Shown here: piece after piece, positions 36,722 to 44,794 of the stretch
How positions within the stretch are numbered: position 1 is the first letter of the stretch
Layout of the letters: every line of letters starts with the position of its first letter
DNA from: CAZIVP01 sp964542915
GTDB taxonomy: Bacteria; Calditrichota; Calditrichia; Calditrichales; Calditrichaceae
DNA: 64,000 bases
Direction of reading: 5' to 3'
Assembly: GCA_964542915.1 (NCBI GenBank)
Contig: CAZIVP010000011.1
Span: forward strand, 51,591 to 115,590
Program-made: the position numbers and the translations under genes
Notes under the pieces: generated by a model
Seen by the model: only the letters and a program-made list of their open reading frames with translations
Told to the model about the DNA's origin: nothing
The model's database searches: none

Positions 36722-37171
36722 TCAAGCACGTAATTTATCCAATAAATGATTGACGGTTTGTATCTCCCTGTCTGTCAATTGATTGAGACGGTTACGCAGT
36801 AATTGCAATTCTTCATCCAATCGTTCGAGCTGCTTCAGGCCTTTCTGCGTTAAAACGATATCAACGGCCCGCCGGTCATCGGAACATATCCGCCGTTCGA
36901 TATAACTCTTGGAACGCAATTTTTCAACCAGCCGCGAGGCATTCGACATTTTATCCAGCATTCGGTCTTTAAGTAGATTAACGGTCGCCGGTGTGGGATA
37001 CTGTCCGCGCAGGATACGTAGAATATTGTATTGTTGTGAGGACAGTCCATACGATTTTAAGATTTGATTATGTTGATAATTCAACCAATTACCCGTGTAC
37101 ATAATGTTGACCACAAGGCGTTCAAAGGGGTCGCTATAGCCTTTTGTTTTAATTTCGTCTTCCAGTTTCAT
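36722..37171 (-). CDS. MarR-family transcriptional regulator
   Basis: 149 residues. Winged-helix fold: SSQQYNILRILRGQYP, NLLKDRMLDKMSNASRLVEKLRSKSYIERRI, then CSDDRRAVDIVLTQKGLKQLE, the DxRxxxxxLT wing signature of MarR. ATG 37171 with GGAG seven bases upstream is chosen; the frame is open to 37252, but that stretch contains the promoter. It sits on the same strand just upstream of yceI, as often seen for YceI loci. A consensus promoter lies 34 bases upstream, and a putative operator overlaps it, so autorepression is likely. Confidence 0.92.
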   Translation of the reverse strand: MKLEDEIKTKGYSDPFERLVVNIMYTGNWLNYQHNQILKSYGLSSQQYNILRILRGQYPTPATVNLLKDRMLDKMSNASRLVEKLRSKSYIERRICSDDRRAVDIVLTQKGLKQLERLDEELQLLRNRLNQLTDREIQTVNHLLDKLRA

Positions 37172-37204
37172 AAACAACTCCGTTTTGCAATTAATTGTTT
37201 GCAC

Positions 37205-37233
37205 AATATATGTTACTACATCTATATTGTCAA
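37205..37233 (-). promoter_or_regulatory. Consensus sigma70 promoter of marR
   Basis: Minus strand: perfect TTGACA (37228-37233), 17-base spacer, TATATT (37205-37210). The putative operator 37212-37231 occupies the spacer and part of the -35 box. Confidence 0.75.
37212..37231 (-). promoter_or_regulatory. Candidate MarR operator in the marR promoter
   Basis: Plus-strand 20-mer starting GTTACTACAT and ending TTGTC; shares the core CTACAT (minus: ATGTAGTAACA) with the yceI upstream site. Its place inside the promoter spacer fits repression. Confidence 0.45.
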
Positions 37234-37252
37234 ATTTCGATAACTGCCTCAT

Positions 37253-37477
37253 TATCTTTCAACGATATCATCCATTGATGAACTGCATTCATGTTGCACA
37301 CGCGATGATTTTGATTGACTCCTTTAAGGCGTGGTTTTTTTTGGCAATATCGTTAGGCGCATGTAATTGGTTTAAAGTCTGCTGCCAATATCGCGTTATA
37401 CCGTACGCCATCCTGACACGGACACACAGGTTTCATTAAATCCACGGTTTCACACTTAGTAAATAGTCCGGTTCTTT
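37253..37477. other. Gene-free region upstream of marR
   Basis: No ORF with recognisable protein features on either strand, and no RNA gene that I can identify. The plus-strand open frame 37185-37439 has no family character. Confidence 0.45.
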
Positions 37478-37600
37478 GGATTCCCGTTTATACGGGAAAA
37501 ACAAACGGGAACCTAAGTGGTTATGGGCGCACGTTTTGCAGGAATGACTTATGTTATGCCTACACACAAACCGTCATTACCGGGCGCGAAACGCATCGGG
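37478..37600. repeat. Degenerate REP-like/MITE-like remnant
   Basis: TTCCCGT (37481-37487) pairs both with ACGGGAA (37492-37498) and, in a longer form TTCCCGTTT, with AAACGGGAA (37503-37511). The unit GGATTCCCG...GGAATGAC resembles a common interspersed bacterial repeat whose spurious translation contains FAGMT, as here. No second clear copy is in the window. Confidence 0.35.
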
Positions 37601-37912
37601 AAACCATTTTCATGGGTTTCGTTCCTGGCGGTGTTAGTTGGAAAGGGCGCCACTGTATTTATGCTGCAAGTTTTCCGTCTTACCATCAAACGAACTTTTA
37701 AATTTCTGCGTTAAATTGTATATTTCAATAGTCTAAGTCAATGTTAACATACGTTCGATTCAGGATAATTTAAAAACAAGAGTCAACGTTACAACAGGAC
37801 CGGCGGGGATTACACTCATCTTCCGGGATACTATCTTTCGGAATGTATGATCAAAAGCGCAAGACGCTTAATTAGCGCTTATTTACTCGGGTCCAATGAA
37901 ATATGGAGCACA

Positions 37913-39031
37913 ATGGATTTGGATTTCATCGGTATTATTATTTTACTTGGAATCATTCAGGGAGTTTTTTTAGCATTCATTCTCCTGACCGCTTCGCACG
38001 GTAACCGCGCCGCTAACAGAGTACTCGCTTTGTTGATGTTATTATTTGCACTCGATATGAGTCATGTTTTGCTGGTTTATACACAATCATACCTTCGATT
38101 GCCCCATCTGTTGATGCTGAACCATCCGCAACAGTTTTTGTACGGCCCGCTTTTACTCTGGTATGTTGTAATGCTAACCCGACCCGACATATCGTTCAAA
38201 CGTGTCTATTTATTGAATCTACTGCCCTTTGCAATCAGTTTGATCTATTTCTCCGTTCATTTTTATTTTCACAGTGCTTCGTATAAAATCGAACATTATA
38301 CGTTATGGCAATACACCGTTCGCCCGGAGGACTATTTTTGGAGTCTGGCGCATATTTTGTTTTCGATTGCCTACCTTGTTCTTGCCATTTTCAACATTAC
38401 ACGGCACAGGCGCCGCATACAAGAACGCTTTTCTTACAAACAAAAAATTAATCTGCTCTGGCTACAGCGCCTGTTAACAGCAATTCTATTCGTTTTTATT
38501 TTAAGCACCATATTTGACATCCTCTATCTTCTGCAGCACTCCATACCCGGCGGCGGCGCGGCGCTTGCTTTGATTATGGCGGTTATCATTTATGCGATCG
38601 GCTATATGGGATGGCAACAACCGGCAATTTTCGGCGCTTCCGGTGAACCGTCCTTCTCATCAAAATATGCCGGTTCGCCGCTAAATCCGTCGCAATCATC
38701 AGCTTATCGGGACAAACTGCAAACCTATATGGATTCGCAACAGCCGTTTTTGGACAGTTCCTTAACCATAAAAGATTTGGCGTCGCAGTTGGACATCCCC
38801 GCCTACCAGCTTTCCCGGGTGATCAATGAATATTTCCGGCAGAATTTTTTCGATTTCATAAACAGCTATCGCATACGCGAAGCGCAGCGCCGTTTAAAGA
38901 ATCCCAAATACAAAGCATACTCCATTTTATCAATCGCCTACGACGTCGGTTTCAACTCCAAATCGTCGTTTAACACCGCCTTTAAAAAACACACATCGAT
39001 GACGCCGTCGCAATATCGAAATAGGGCGTAA
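37913..39031 (+). CDS. AraC-family regulator with N-terminal membrane domain
   Basis: 372 residues from ATG 37913 (GGAG five bases upstream; the open frame extends back to 37847). About seven membrane segments fill residues 5-240, then a linker and an AraC-type double helix-turn-helix at about 275-372 (SLTIKDLASQLDIPAYQLSRVINEYF, FDFINSYRIREAQRRL, SILSIAYDVGFNSKSSFNTAFKKHTSMTPSQYR). The arrangement of a polytopic sensor joined directly to AraC DNA-binding domain is common in Bacteroidota/FCB but has no well-known ligand. It heads a same-strand cluster of four genes that ends with the C45 hydrolase, and is the likely regulator. Confidence 0.9.
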   Translation: MDLDFIGIIILLGIIQGVFLAFILLTASHGNRAANRVLALLMLLFALDMSHVLLVYTQSYLRLPHLLMLNHPQQFLYGPLLLWYVVMLTRPDISFKRVYLLNLLPFAISLIYFSVHFYFHSASYKIEHYTLWQYTVRPEDYFWSLAHILFSIAYLVLAIFNITRHRRRIQERFSYKQKINLLWLQRLLTAILFVFILSTIFDILYLLQHSIPGGGAALALIMAVIIYAIGYMGWQQPAIFGASGEPSFSSKYAGSPLNPSQSSAYRDKLQTYMDSQQPFLDSSLTIKDLASQLDIPAYQLSRVINEYFRQNFFDFINSYRIREAQRRLKNPKYKAYSILSIAYDVGFNSKSSFNTAFKKHTSMTPSQYRNRA

Positions 39032-39190
39032 TAAGAGAAAACCGCCAAAACGATCGTTTTATCCGACCCGCGTACGTTCGAATTTAGAAAGTCGTACGTC
39101 TTTTCTTATGAATCCGAACGATCCCAATATGGATTGTCCGCATCTTGCCTCCAGAAAACGATAATTAAAGCAAAACGAGAGGATCAAATC

Positions 39191-40351
39191 ATGCGGCAAA
39201 CATTTATCACATCGGAGCTTCAATGTTATTTAAAGTTTATTTCGGTAACCCTTCTGTTCGTTCTTTCTGCAATGTTGTTTGTATTAACGCCTGAAGAAGT
39301 AGGGGCGTTAGAGGTTAAACCGGAAAAGGAAGATTCATTATCACACAGCGGCTGCATATTTTTACCAATTGTCAGCTATGCGCCTGAGACCCGTCTTGCC
39401 GGCGGCGCTCTTTTGAATTACTATTTCCGCCGCCCGAACGACGATGCGGCCGACCGTCCCTCCACCTTATTACCAGCAGTGATTTACACACAGAACCGGC
39501 AGATTTCCGCCGAAATTTCAGGCGATTTGTACTGGGATAACGCAGAACGCCATCTCAACGGATATGCAGGTTATCGCAAATTTCCGGACAAATTTTACGG
39601 CATCGGCAATCACACCAAAAGGAAGAACGAAGAGAATTACACGCCGCGCGTTTTTAACATACACTGCAACTATCAGCAAAAAATAGCGCCTTCAACTTAT
39701 ACCGGTCTCCGCTTCGAAATGGAGCATAATGAAATGGTTGAAGTCCAGCCGGGCGGTTTACTCGAACGTCGTAATATTCACGGCAGCAGCGGCGGCACAG
39801 CCGTCGGATTGGGTGTTACGTTGTTGCACGATACGCGTAATCACAGCTTTTTTCCTTCTAAAGGCGGTCAAATCGATTTGGCTCTGGAACGGTTTGATCG
39901 ACGCCTGGGAAGCGATTATAACTTTTACCGTATGACCGTTGATATGCGGCGATATGTACAAATCTTGCCACGTCATATCCTTGCTTTTCAGGCTTACACC
40001 TGTATGCTTACCGGCGATCCGCCCTTTCAAATATTTCCCGTCATCGGCAAAATCGGTGAACACAATTTAATGCGCGGTTACTACCAGGGACGCTTCCGAG
40101 ACAAGAACAGCTATGTTCTTCAGGGCGAGTACCGCCTGCCTCTATTGGGGCGGTTTGGACTGGCCGTTTTTGGAGCGCTCGGCGAAGTGGCTTCAGAACC
40201 GGTCGGATTCAATATCACCGGCATACACTATACATACGGCGCCGGACTGCGCGTCCGGCTTTCTCGCAACGAAAAAATCAATTTAAGAATGGATTTCGGG
40301 GTCGGAGCAAAATCGAATGGCTTCTATCTCACCATCGGCGAAGCTTTTTAA
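39191..40351 (+). CDS. Omp85/BamA-like outer-membrane barrel protein without POTRA domains
   Basis: 386 residues. Signal-like N-terminus (hydrophobic 17-40). The body alternates beta strands with aromatic ends and includes HDTRNHSFFPSKGGQ (the typical D-T-R-x-x-x-F-P-S-x-G surface-antigen motif), IGEHNLMRGYYQGRFRDKN, a relative of the VRGF/Y motif in Omp85 barrels, and a strand-rich C-terminus ending in Phe. No room for POTRA domains exists. ATG 39191 follows GAGAGGA. A surface-antigen D15-like barrel with unknown cargo. Second gene of the cluster, ahead of a CPBP protease by 29 bases. Confidence 0.82.
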   Translation: MRQTFITSELQCYLKFISVTLLFVLSAMLFVLTPEEVGALEVKPEKEDSLSHSGCIFLPIVSYAPETRLAGGALLNYYFRRPNDDAADRPSTLLPAVIYTQNRQISAEISGDLYWDNAERHLNGYAGYRKFPDKFYGIGNHTKRKNEENYTPRVFNIHCNYQQKIAPSTYTGLRFEMEHNEMVEVQPGGLLERRNIHGSSGGTAVGLGVTLLHDTRNHSFFPSKGGQIDLALERFDRRLGSDYNFYRMTVDMRRYVQILPRHILAFQAYTCMLTGDPPFQIFPVIGKIGEHNLMRGYYQGRFRDKNSYVLQGEYRLPLLGRFGLAVFGALGEVASEPVGFNITGIHYTYGAGLRVRLSRNEKINLRMDFGVGAKSNGFYLTIGEAF

Positions 40352-40380
40352 AACAATTAAAACGGAAAAGGAGATTTAAG

Positions 40381-41226
40381 ATGAAAACAGACACGCAACA
40401 CAGGTTTACACACCACCATCACCCGTGGAAGTTCATGGCGATCAATTTCGGCTGGACATGGTTATGCTGGATACCTGCCGCCATTATCAGTCATTACGGT
40501 TACACTGCCGTTGCGACGGTATTGCATTTACTGGGATTCGGCCCTACCCTGGCGGCCCTTATCCTGGTATATAGAACCGAAGATCCGGGCTTCATAAGAG
40601 ATTACTGGCGACGTATCATCGACATTAAACGCCTCGGCGGATTCTGGCTGGCCGTAACGTTACTACTGATGCCGCTTCTGACGGTGATTCCGGCGCTCAT
40701 CGATCGCTGGTTTGGCGGTCCGGGCTTACAGCCGGAACTTGCGGAACAGTTTCTCAATCAGCCCTTATGGATTCTGCCGTTGACGTTGTTCCTTCTATTC
40801 TTCGGCCCCATACCGGAGGAAATGGGCTGGCGCGGATACGCTTTAGACGGATTACTCAATCGCCATAGCGCCCTTTCTGCCAGTTTGATTATCGGCGCTT
40901 TTTGGGCTTGCTGGCATTTGCCCCTGTTTTTTATCGAAGGAACTTACCATTATCAATTGGGCATCGGGACGACCGCTTTCTGGATATTTATGCTGGAACC
41001 GGTCTTCGGTTCGATTTTTTATACCTGGATATACAACAATACCGGTCGAAGCACCCTGTCGGCTGTTCTATTGCACTTTATGGGTAATTATACGGGCGAG
41101 CTGTTTCAATTATCGCAACGCGCCGAAATCCTGCAATTTGCATTGGGCTTAGCGTTGGCTGTAGTTGTTGTTCTCATTTACGGTCCCGACAAATTGAAAC
41201 GCAGTGAAAAACGGAGTGTAAAATGA
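40381..41226 (+). CDS. CPBP-family intramembrane metalloprotease (CAAX/bacteriocin-processing type)
   Basis: 281 residues, seven or eight hydrophobic segments. Motif 1 is PEEMGWRGYAL (Glu-Glu-x3-Arg, Glu 146-147), motif 2 is FWACWHLPLFF with His, and motif 3 is LHFMGNYTG with His/Asn. These form the metal site of the ABI/CPBP family (Rce1-like). Members cleave or modify peptides, including self-immunity against bacteriocins. Ribosome site AAAAGGAGA. Stop and start with the next gene overlap by four bases (ATGA), so the two products are made together. The substrate is unknown. Confidence 0.93.
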   Translation: MKTDTQHRFTHHHHPWKFMAINFGWTWLCWIPAAIISHYGYTAVATVLHLLGFGPTLAALILVYRTEDPGFIRDYWRRIIDIKRLGGFWLAVTLLLMPLLTVIPALIDRWFGGPGLQPELAEQFLNQPLWILPLTLFLLFFGPIPEEMGWRGYALDGLLNRHSALSASLIIGAFWACWHLPLFFIEGTYHYQLGIGTTAFWIFMLEPVFGSIFYTWIYNNTGRSTLSAVLLHFMGNYTGELFQLSQRAEILQFALGLALAVVVVLIYGPDKLKRSEKRSVK

Positions 41227-43025
41227 ACCCGATGCGTATTAAAAAATGGATTATAGGCACCGCTATCCTTGTCGAATCGCTGGCGCTACTGTTGGCTGCA
41301 CTCTATTTGCTTTATCAAAACCACCGCTTTCCGGGTAAGATAACGGAAAGTCCTTACGAAGCCGAAATTCAGGGCAATTGCGCGACCTTTCGTCAGGGTA
41401 CGGTATATCGCTATCCCGGCTTGCCGCCTATGCTTGAGGTGCGCGGCGACTATTTTGAAATGGGCTTACAGTATGGCGTATTATTGAGAAATGAAATCCA
41501 TCGTGGCATACAGGCTTATGAGGAAATCTTAAGATGGATGGCGGGAAATCATGATGTACCTTATCCATTATTCTCGTTGATGTTGATGCGCCGGGCCGCC
41601 CAAATCGCGGACCGATTACCGAAGCGTTTTCATGAAGAGATCCGCGGCATTGCGTTGGGCAGCGGCGTACCCGTGAACACCATCCAAACCGTAAGCCTCT
41701 TGTATGATGTACTGATGAGCGGCGCCTGTTCGAGTGTATTAATGCGCGGATCGGACGGAACCATCATTCACGGACGAAATAACGATACCGGTATGTTCGG
41801 AGGAGAAGCCATTCCGGATCTTTATGTCGTGGTGCGCCACTGCGCCGCGGGCAATCAGGCGGTGACGCATATCGATCCGGTGCTGTTTATGGGCGTCGAA
41901 ACCGGATACAATGCCTGTGGTATCACCTTCTCCGAGGAGACGGTCGGTATCCGTCAACCCGATAAAAACGGTTTCTCCCTGCCCTATCTGGTTCGTATGA
42001 CGTTGGAAGAGTGTTGTTCTTTGCAGGAAGTCCGGCAATACGTTCGGAATTTTAATACGATAGGAGGCTACGGGAGCGTTTGGAGCGATTTAATGAACGG
42101 AGACGGTATGCTTTTAGAACTCACACCCGGCGCCCAAAAGACGATCAGTATGTCCGATCCCATCTTCTGGAATTTCAACCGTTTTGAGTCGGAGCAACTG
42201 AAACAACAACAAACGGCCCGATCATTAATGAGCAACTTCAATAGCGATCGTATCACGCTTGCCCAACATTTTCCTTCTAAATCTGAATACACTGTTGATG
42301 ACGCATTCGATTTTCTGGCCCTCCAGCGTTTGGATGATAGCACCTCGTTTGTCGCTAACGGTAGTCGCGCGGCCATCTGTAATTCGGACGGGACGCAGAT
42401 GGTCGTTTTCGAGCCCAATCAACAAGGATTTTACCTGGCCATCGATACCAGTTTTGCGGCCCGGCAAAAAATTTACCGCATATTCGATGATTTTTCACGG
42501 CGGCCACGTTTGGTACGGAGTGCGCGCCCTGTTGATCCGGTCCTCAAAGAAATTGCCGCCATCGAAAATCGACTCTTTAACAATTCGGAACGTTTACGAC
42601 AATACGCCAAACTCGCGCAAAAATATCCCAATCATCATCAATGCCATTTTAAAGCCGCCGTGCAGGCATTTAAACTAAAGCAGTGGGATATTTTCGCCAA
42701 ACACGCAAGGCGCGCTTACGCGCTAAATCCGGAAAACGGCGAATTTCAGTTTTACGGTGCACTTGCCGCTTTGCTCGGCGAACACTGCGAAAAAGCCATC
42801 CGGTTATTGACATCTCAGGATTTGAATGCACTCTCGCCGGAGTTGCAAATGATGCGTTATTCCGTTTTAAGCGCACTACTAAAATCCGGGGAGCGCGCAG
42901 AAGCTCAGAACTATGCAATGATTTTACGTAAGCTCATCGAGCGCTACAACGCCCGCGCTTATTATGAGCAAACCGTGACGCCAAGGTTACGGGATTTAAT
43001 GGCTGTTAGGCCTGATAATGATTAA
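41223..43025 (+). CDS. C45-family autoproteolytic hydrolase/acyltransferase with TPR-like tail
   Basis: 600 residues. An N-terminal hydrophobic segment (about 10-31) anchors or exports the protein. Residues about 70-400 match the C45 (acyl-CoA:6-aminopenicillanic acid acyltransferase) Ntn-hydrolase family: LEVRGDYFEMGLQYG, then SGACSSVLMRG with Cys about 168 as the predicted nucleophile freed by autocleavage, HGRNNDTG and YNACGITFSEET. Residues about 440-600 are helical and TPR-like. The family cleaves or forms amide bonds with small acyl groups; which substrate is used here is unknown. Gene overlaps the CPBP protease by four bases. Confidence 0.85.
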   Translation: MNPMRIKKWIIGTAILVESLALLLAALYLLYQNHRFPGKITESPYEAEIQGNCATFRQGTVYRYPGLPPMLEVRGDYFEMGLQYGVLLRNEIHRGIQAYEEILRWMAGNHDVPYPLFSLMLMRRAAQIADRLPKRFHEEIRGIALGSGVPVNTIQTVSLLYDVLMSGACSSVLMRGSDGTIIHGRNNDTGMFGGEAIPDLYVVVRHCAAGNQAVTHIDPVLFMGVETGYNACGITFSEETVGIRQPDKNGFSLPYLVRMTLEECCSLQEVRQYVRNFNTIGGYGSVWSDLMNGDGMLLELTPGAQKTISMSDPIFWNFNRFESEQLKQQQTARSLMSNFNSDRITLAQHFPSKSEYTVDDAFDFLALQRLDDSTSFVANGSRAAICNSDGTQMVVFEPNQQGFYLAIDTSFAARQKIYRIFDDFSRRPRLVRSARPVDPVLKEIAAIENRLFNNSERLRQYAKLAQKYPNHHQCHFKAAVQAFKLKQWDIFAKHARRAYALNPENGEFQFYGALAALLGEHCEKAIRLLTSQDLNALSPELQMMRYSVLSALLKSGERAEAQNYAMILRKLIERYNARAYYEQTVTPRLRDLMAVRPDND

Positions 43026-43157
43026 TCCCTTAACGTTGAGGCATTTTAAAAAACAGAGTTATGCCTGTAATCGATATATTAAATATTTGTGTTTAGTTAA
43101 TTTCGTTGTGACACTTAAGCCTTAATTGATTACCGGATCAAATAAGTAAAGCGGCTC

Positions 43158-44627
43158 TTATTCGCTATAAAAACGAATCACCCGTTCGATGGCTTGCCGA
43201 CATACCTTGCAGAAGGGTTTGTCGCCTTTGCTGAACATGATGCAATCCATCATGGGTCGGTACATACCGTCTGAAACATAACCCGCTCCCTCAAAGGCGC
43301 CCACCCGGTCGTAATACCGGCTATTGTGCAAAATCGAATCCAGACGACTCTGAATATGTTGGCTGAGTTTTGCGGCTTTGATTTTTTTTATATCGATGCT
43401 TTCCTGTGATGCCCCTTCACGCTGCATGCGTGCGATTTCAGTGTTCAAACGCTGACGCTGCTTTTGATAGGCGGCATCCAGGCTGTCGTAAGCATCCTTC
43501 GGCCATGGAGTGGGAACCGGAACCCCGTCTTCCCATAACGATTTCCACTTTAAATCGTCGTGATCATGCAAAGCCGTAATATTTGGCTCCAGCGGTTCAA
43601 GGTTCTTGGGATAAAAATCATCGTATGCGGTGGCCGATGAATAATACTCATCGGCCAGGCCGGCAAAACTGTGACCAAACTCATGCACCATCACATAGTC
43701 CCGCCATTCGCTGTCGCTGGTAAAAGTCAAATAGAAATTATAGATACCGCCGCCCCCGTAGCGCTCCTGATTAACCATGCTTAAGAGTGCATCATACGGA
43801 ACATGCGCCACAACATCGTGCAGGTTACGGTTATCTTCGGTCAGTAAATAACGCGGCGACCCCATGGAATTGAAAGTGGTATTCAGGACGGTGTTTTTAT
43901 AAACGCCATGCGTGGGTTCGTCGCACCCGCTTTGCAGTGAGGGAGCATAAACACCCCGGATATTAAATTTGTCTTGATGTGCGGCAAACGGTTCTTTTGA
44001 AAGCAAAATATTACTAAAATGGCGGAAATCCTTTATGGCCTTATTTTTTTCCTTCGCCGTATAGCCTTCCGCTATAATTGCAAGATCAACGTGGTTGTGC
44101 GGATGCCCGTTATTTACAACATCAAACGTCTGCACCCCGGCATCGGGTTTCTCTTCGATAATTGCATCCGTTTGGTTTGGATCGATTACCGTACGAAACA
44201 CTTCCCGGAGTCGATTTTCACGGTCGCGTTCGTGCACCGCAAACACAATTCTATTTTTCGGAAAAGGAATGATTGCACTTTCATGAAACGTACGTTTTAC
44301 ACCTTCTTTGGCTTTGGCAGTGGTTTGGTATTCTCCAAAATAACTGTTAAATCCTTTGGAGTAGATAAGTTTAGCGCTTTTCTGATCGTAAATTTTCACG
44401 TAATAGTTACCGTTATTAAACGGATCAATCAGATGATTCAGCGAACCGGCCCACTGCCCCTCTTTATAAATCTGGTCCAGTGTAAGCCATGCCTGTTCGT
44501 GATTTCCCGTGTGATAATAGTCGATACGCATGGTACGATCTATGAAATAGTCATCATAGGAAACGCCAGTCTGTGCCGCCAGGATCAATGGCACAAACAG
44601 AATCCAGAACCCGTATTTAACGTTCAT
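43158..44627 (-). CDS. Secreted M64-family peptidase (IgA-peptidase-like)
   Basis: 489 residues with an N-terminal signal peptide (about 1-18, ending LAAQT). An N-terminal beta-rich domain of about 150 residues precedes the M64 catalytic domain with MVHEFGHSFAGLADEYY (zinc site HExxH plus later Glu/Asp, about 316-332). CDEPTHGVYKNT and the C-terminal CIMFSKGDKPFCKVC with paired Cys are family features. Complete. An AGGACA site precedes ATG 44627. Likely acts outside the cell or in the periplasm; the name IgA peptidase is historical and does not imply that substrate. Monocistronic. Confidence 0.92.
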   Translation of the reverse strand: MNVKYGFWILFVPLILAAQTGVSYDDYFIDRTMRIDYYHTGNHEQAWLTLDQIYKEGQWAGSLNHLIDPFNNGNYYVKIYDQKSAKLIYSKGFNSYFGEYQTTAKAKEGVKRTFHESAIIPFPKNRIVFAVHERDRENRLREVFRTVIDPNQTDAIIEEKPDAGVQTFDVVNNGHPHNHVDLAIIAEGYTAKEKNKAIKDFRHFSNILLSKEPFAAHQDKFNIRGVYAPSLQSGCDEPTHGVYKNTVLNTTFNSMGSPRYLLTEDNRNLHDVVAHVPYDALLSMVNQERYGGGGIYNFYLTFTSDSEWRDYVMVHEFGHSFAGLADEYYSSATAYDDFYPKNLEPLEPNITALHDHDDLKWKSLWEDGVPVPTPWPKDAYDSLDAAYQKQRQRLNTEIARMQREGASQESIDIKKIKAAKLSQHIQSRLDSILHNSRYYDRVGAFEGAGYVSDGMYRPMMDCIMFSKGDKPFCKVCRQAIERVIRFYSE

Positions 44628-44794
44628 GTCTTGTCCTCATATTGTTTGACGGTATAACTTATTCTATCGCATTGGGCCTTATGGGAAGCATTCCGCACCA
44701 GATGGCGTTTATCGCGGTAAATCACCCCTTATATCTTTGGCGTCCGATAAGCTCCCTTATGTCCTGTGTTTATAATTTCAAGCGATCATTCGAA

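Noticed and set aside
37517..37714. 65-codon ORF on the plus strand
   Set aside because: The translation resembles that of interspersed repeats (FAGMT, HKPSLPG) and has no domain or strong start.
43038..43072. Hairpin AGGCAT/ATGCCT after the C45 gene considered as a terminator
   Set aside because: The stem has only six base pairs with a long loop and no T-run.
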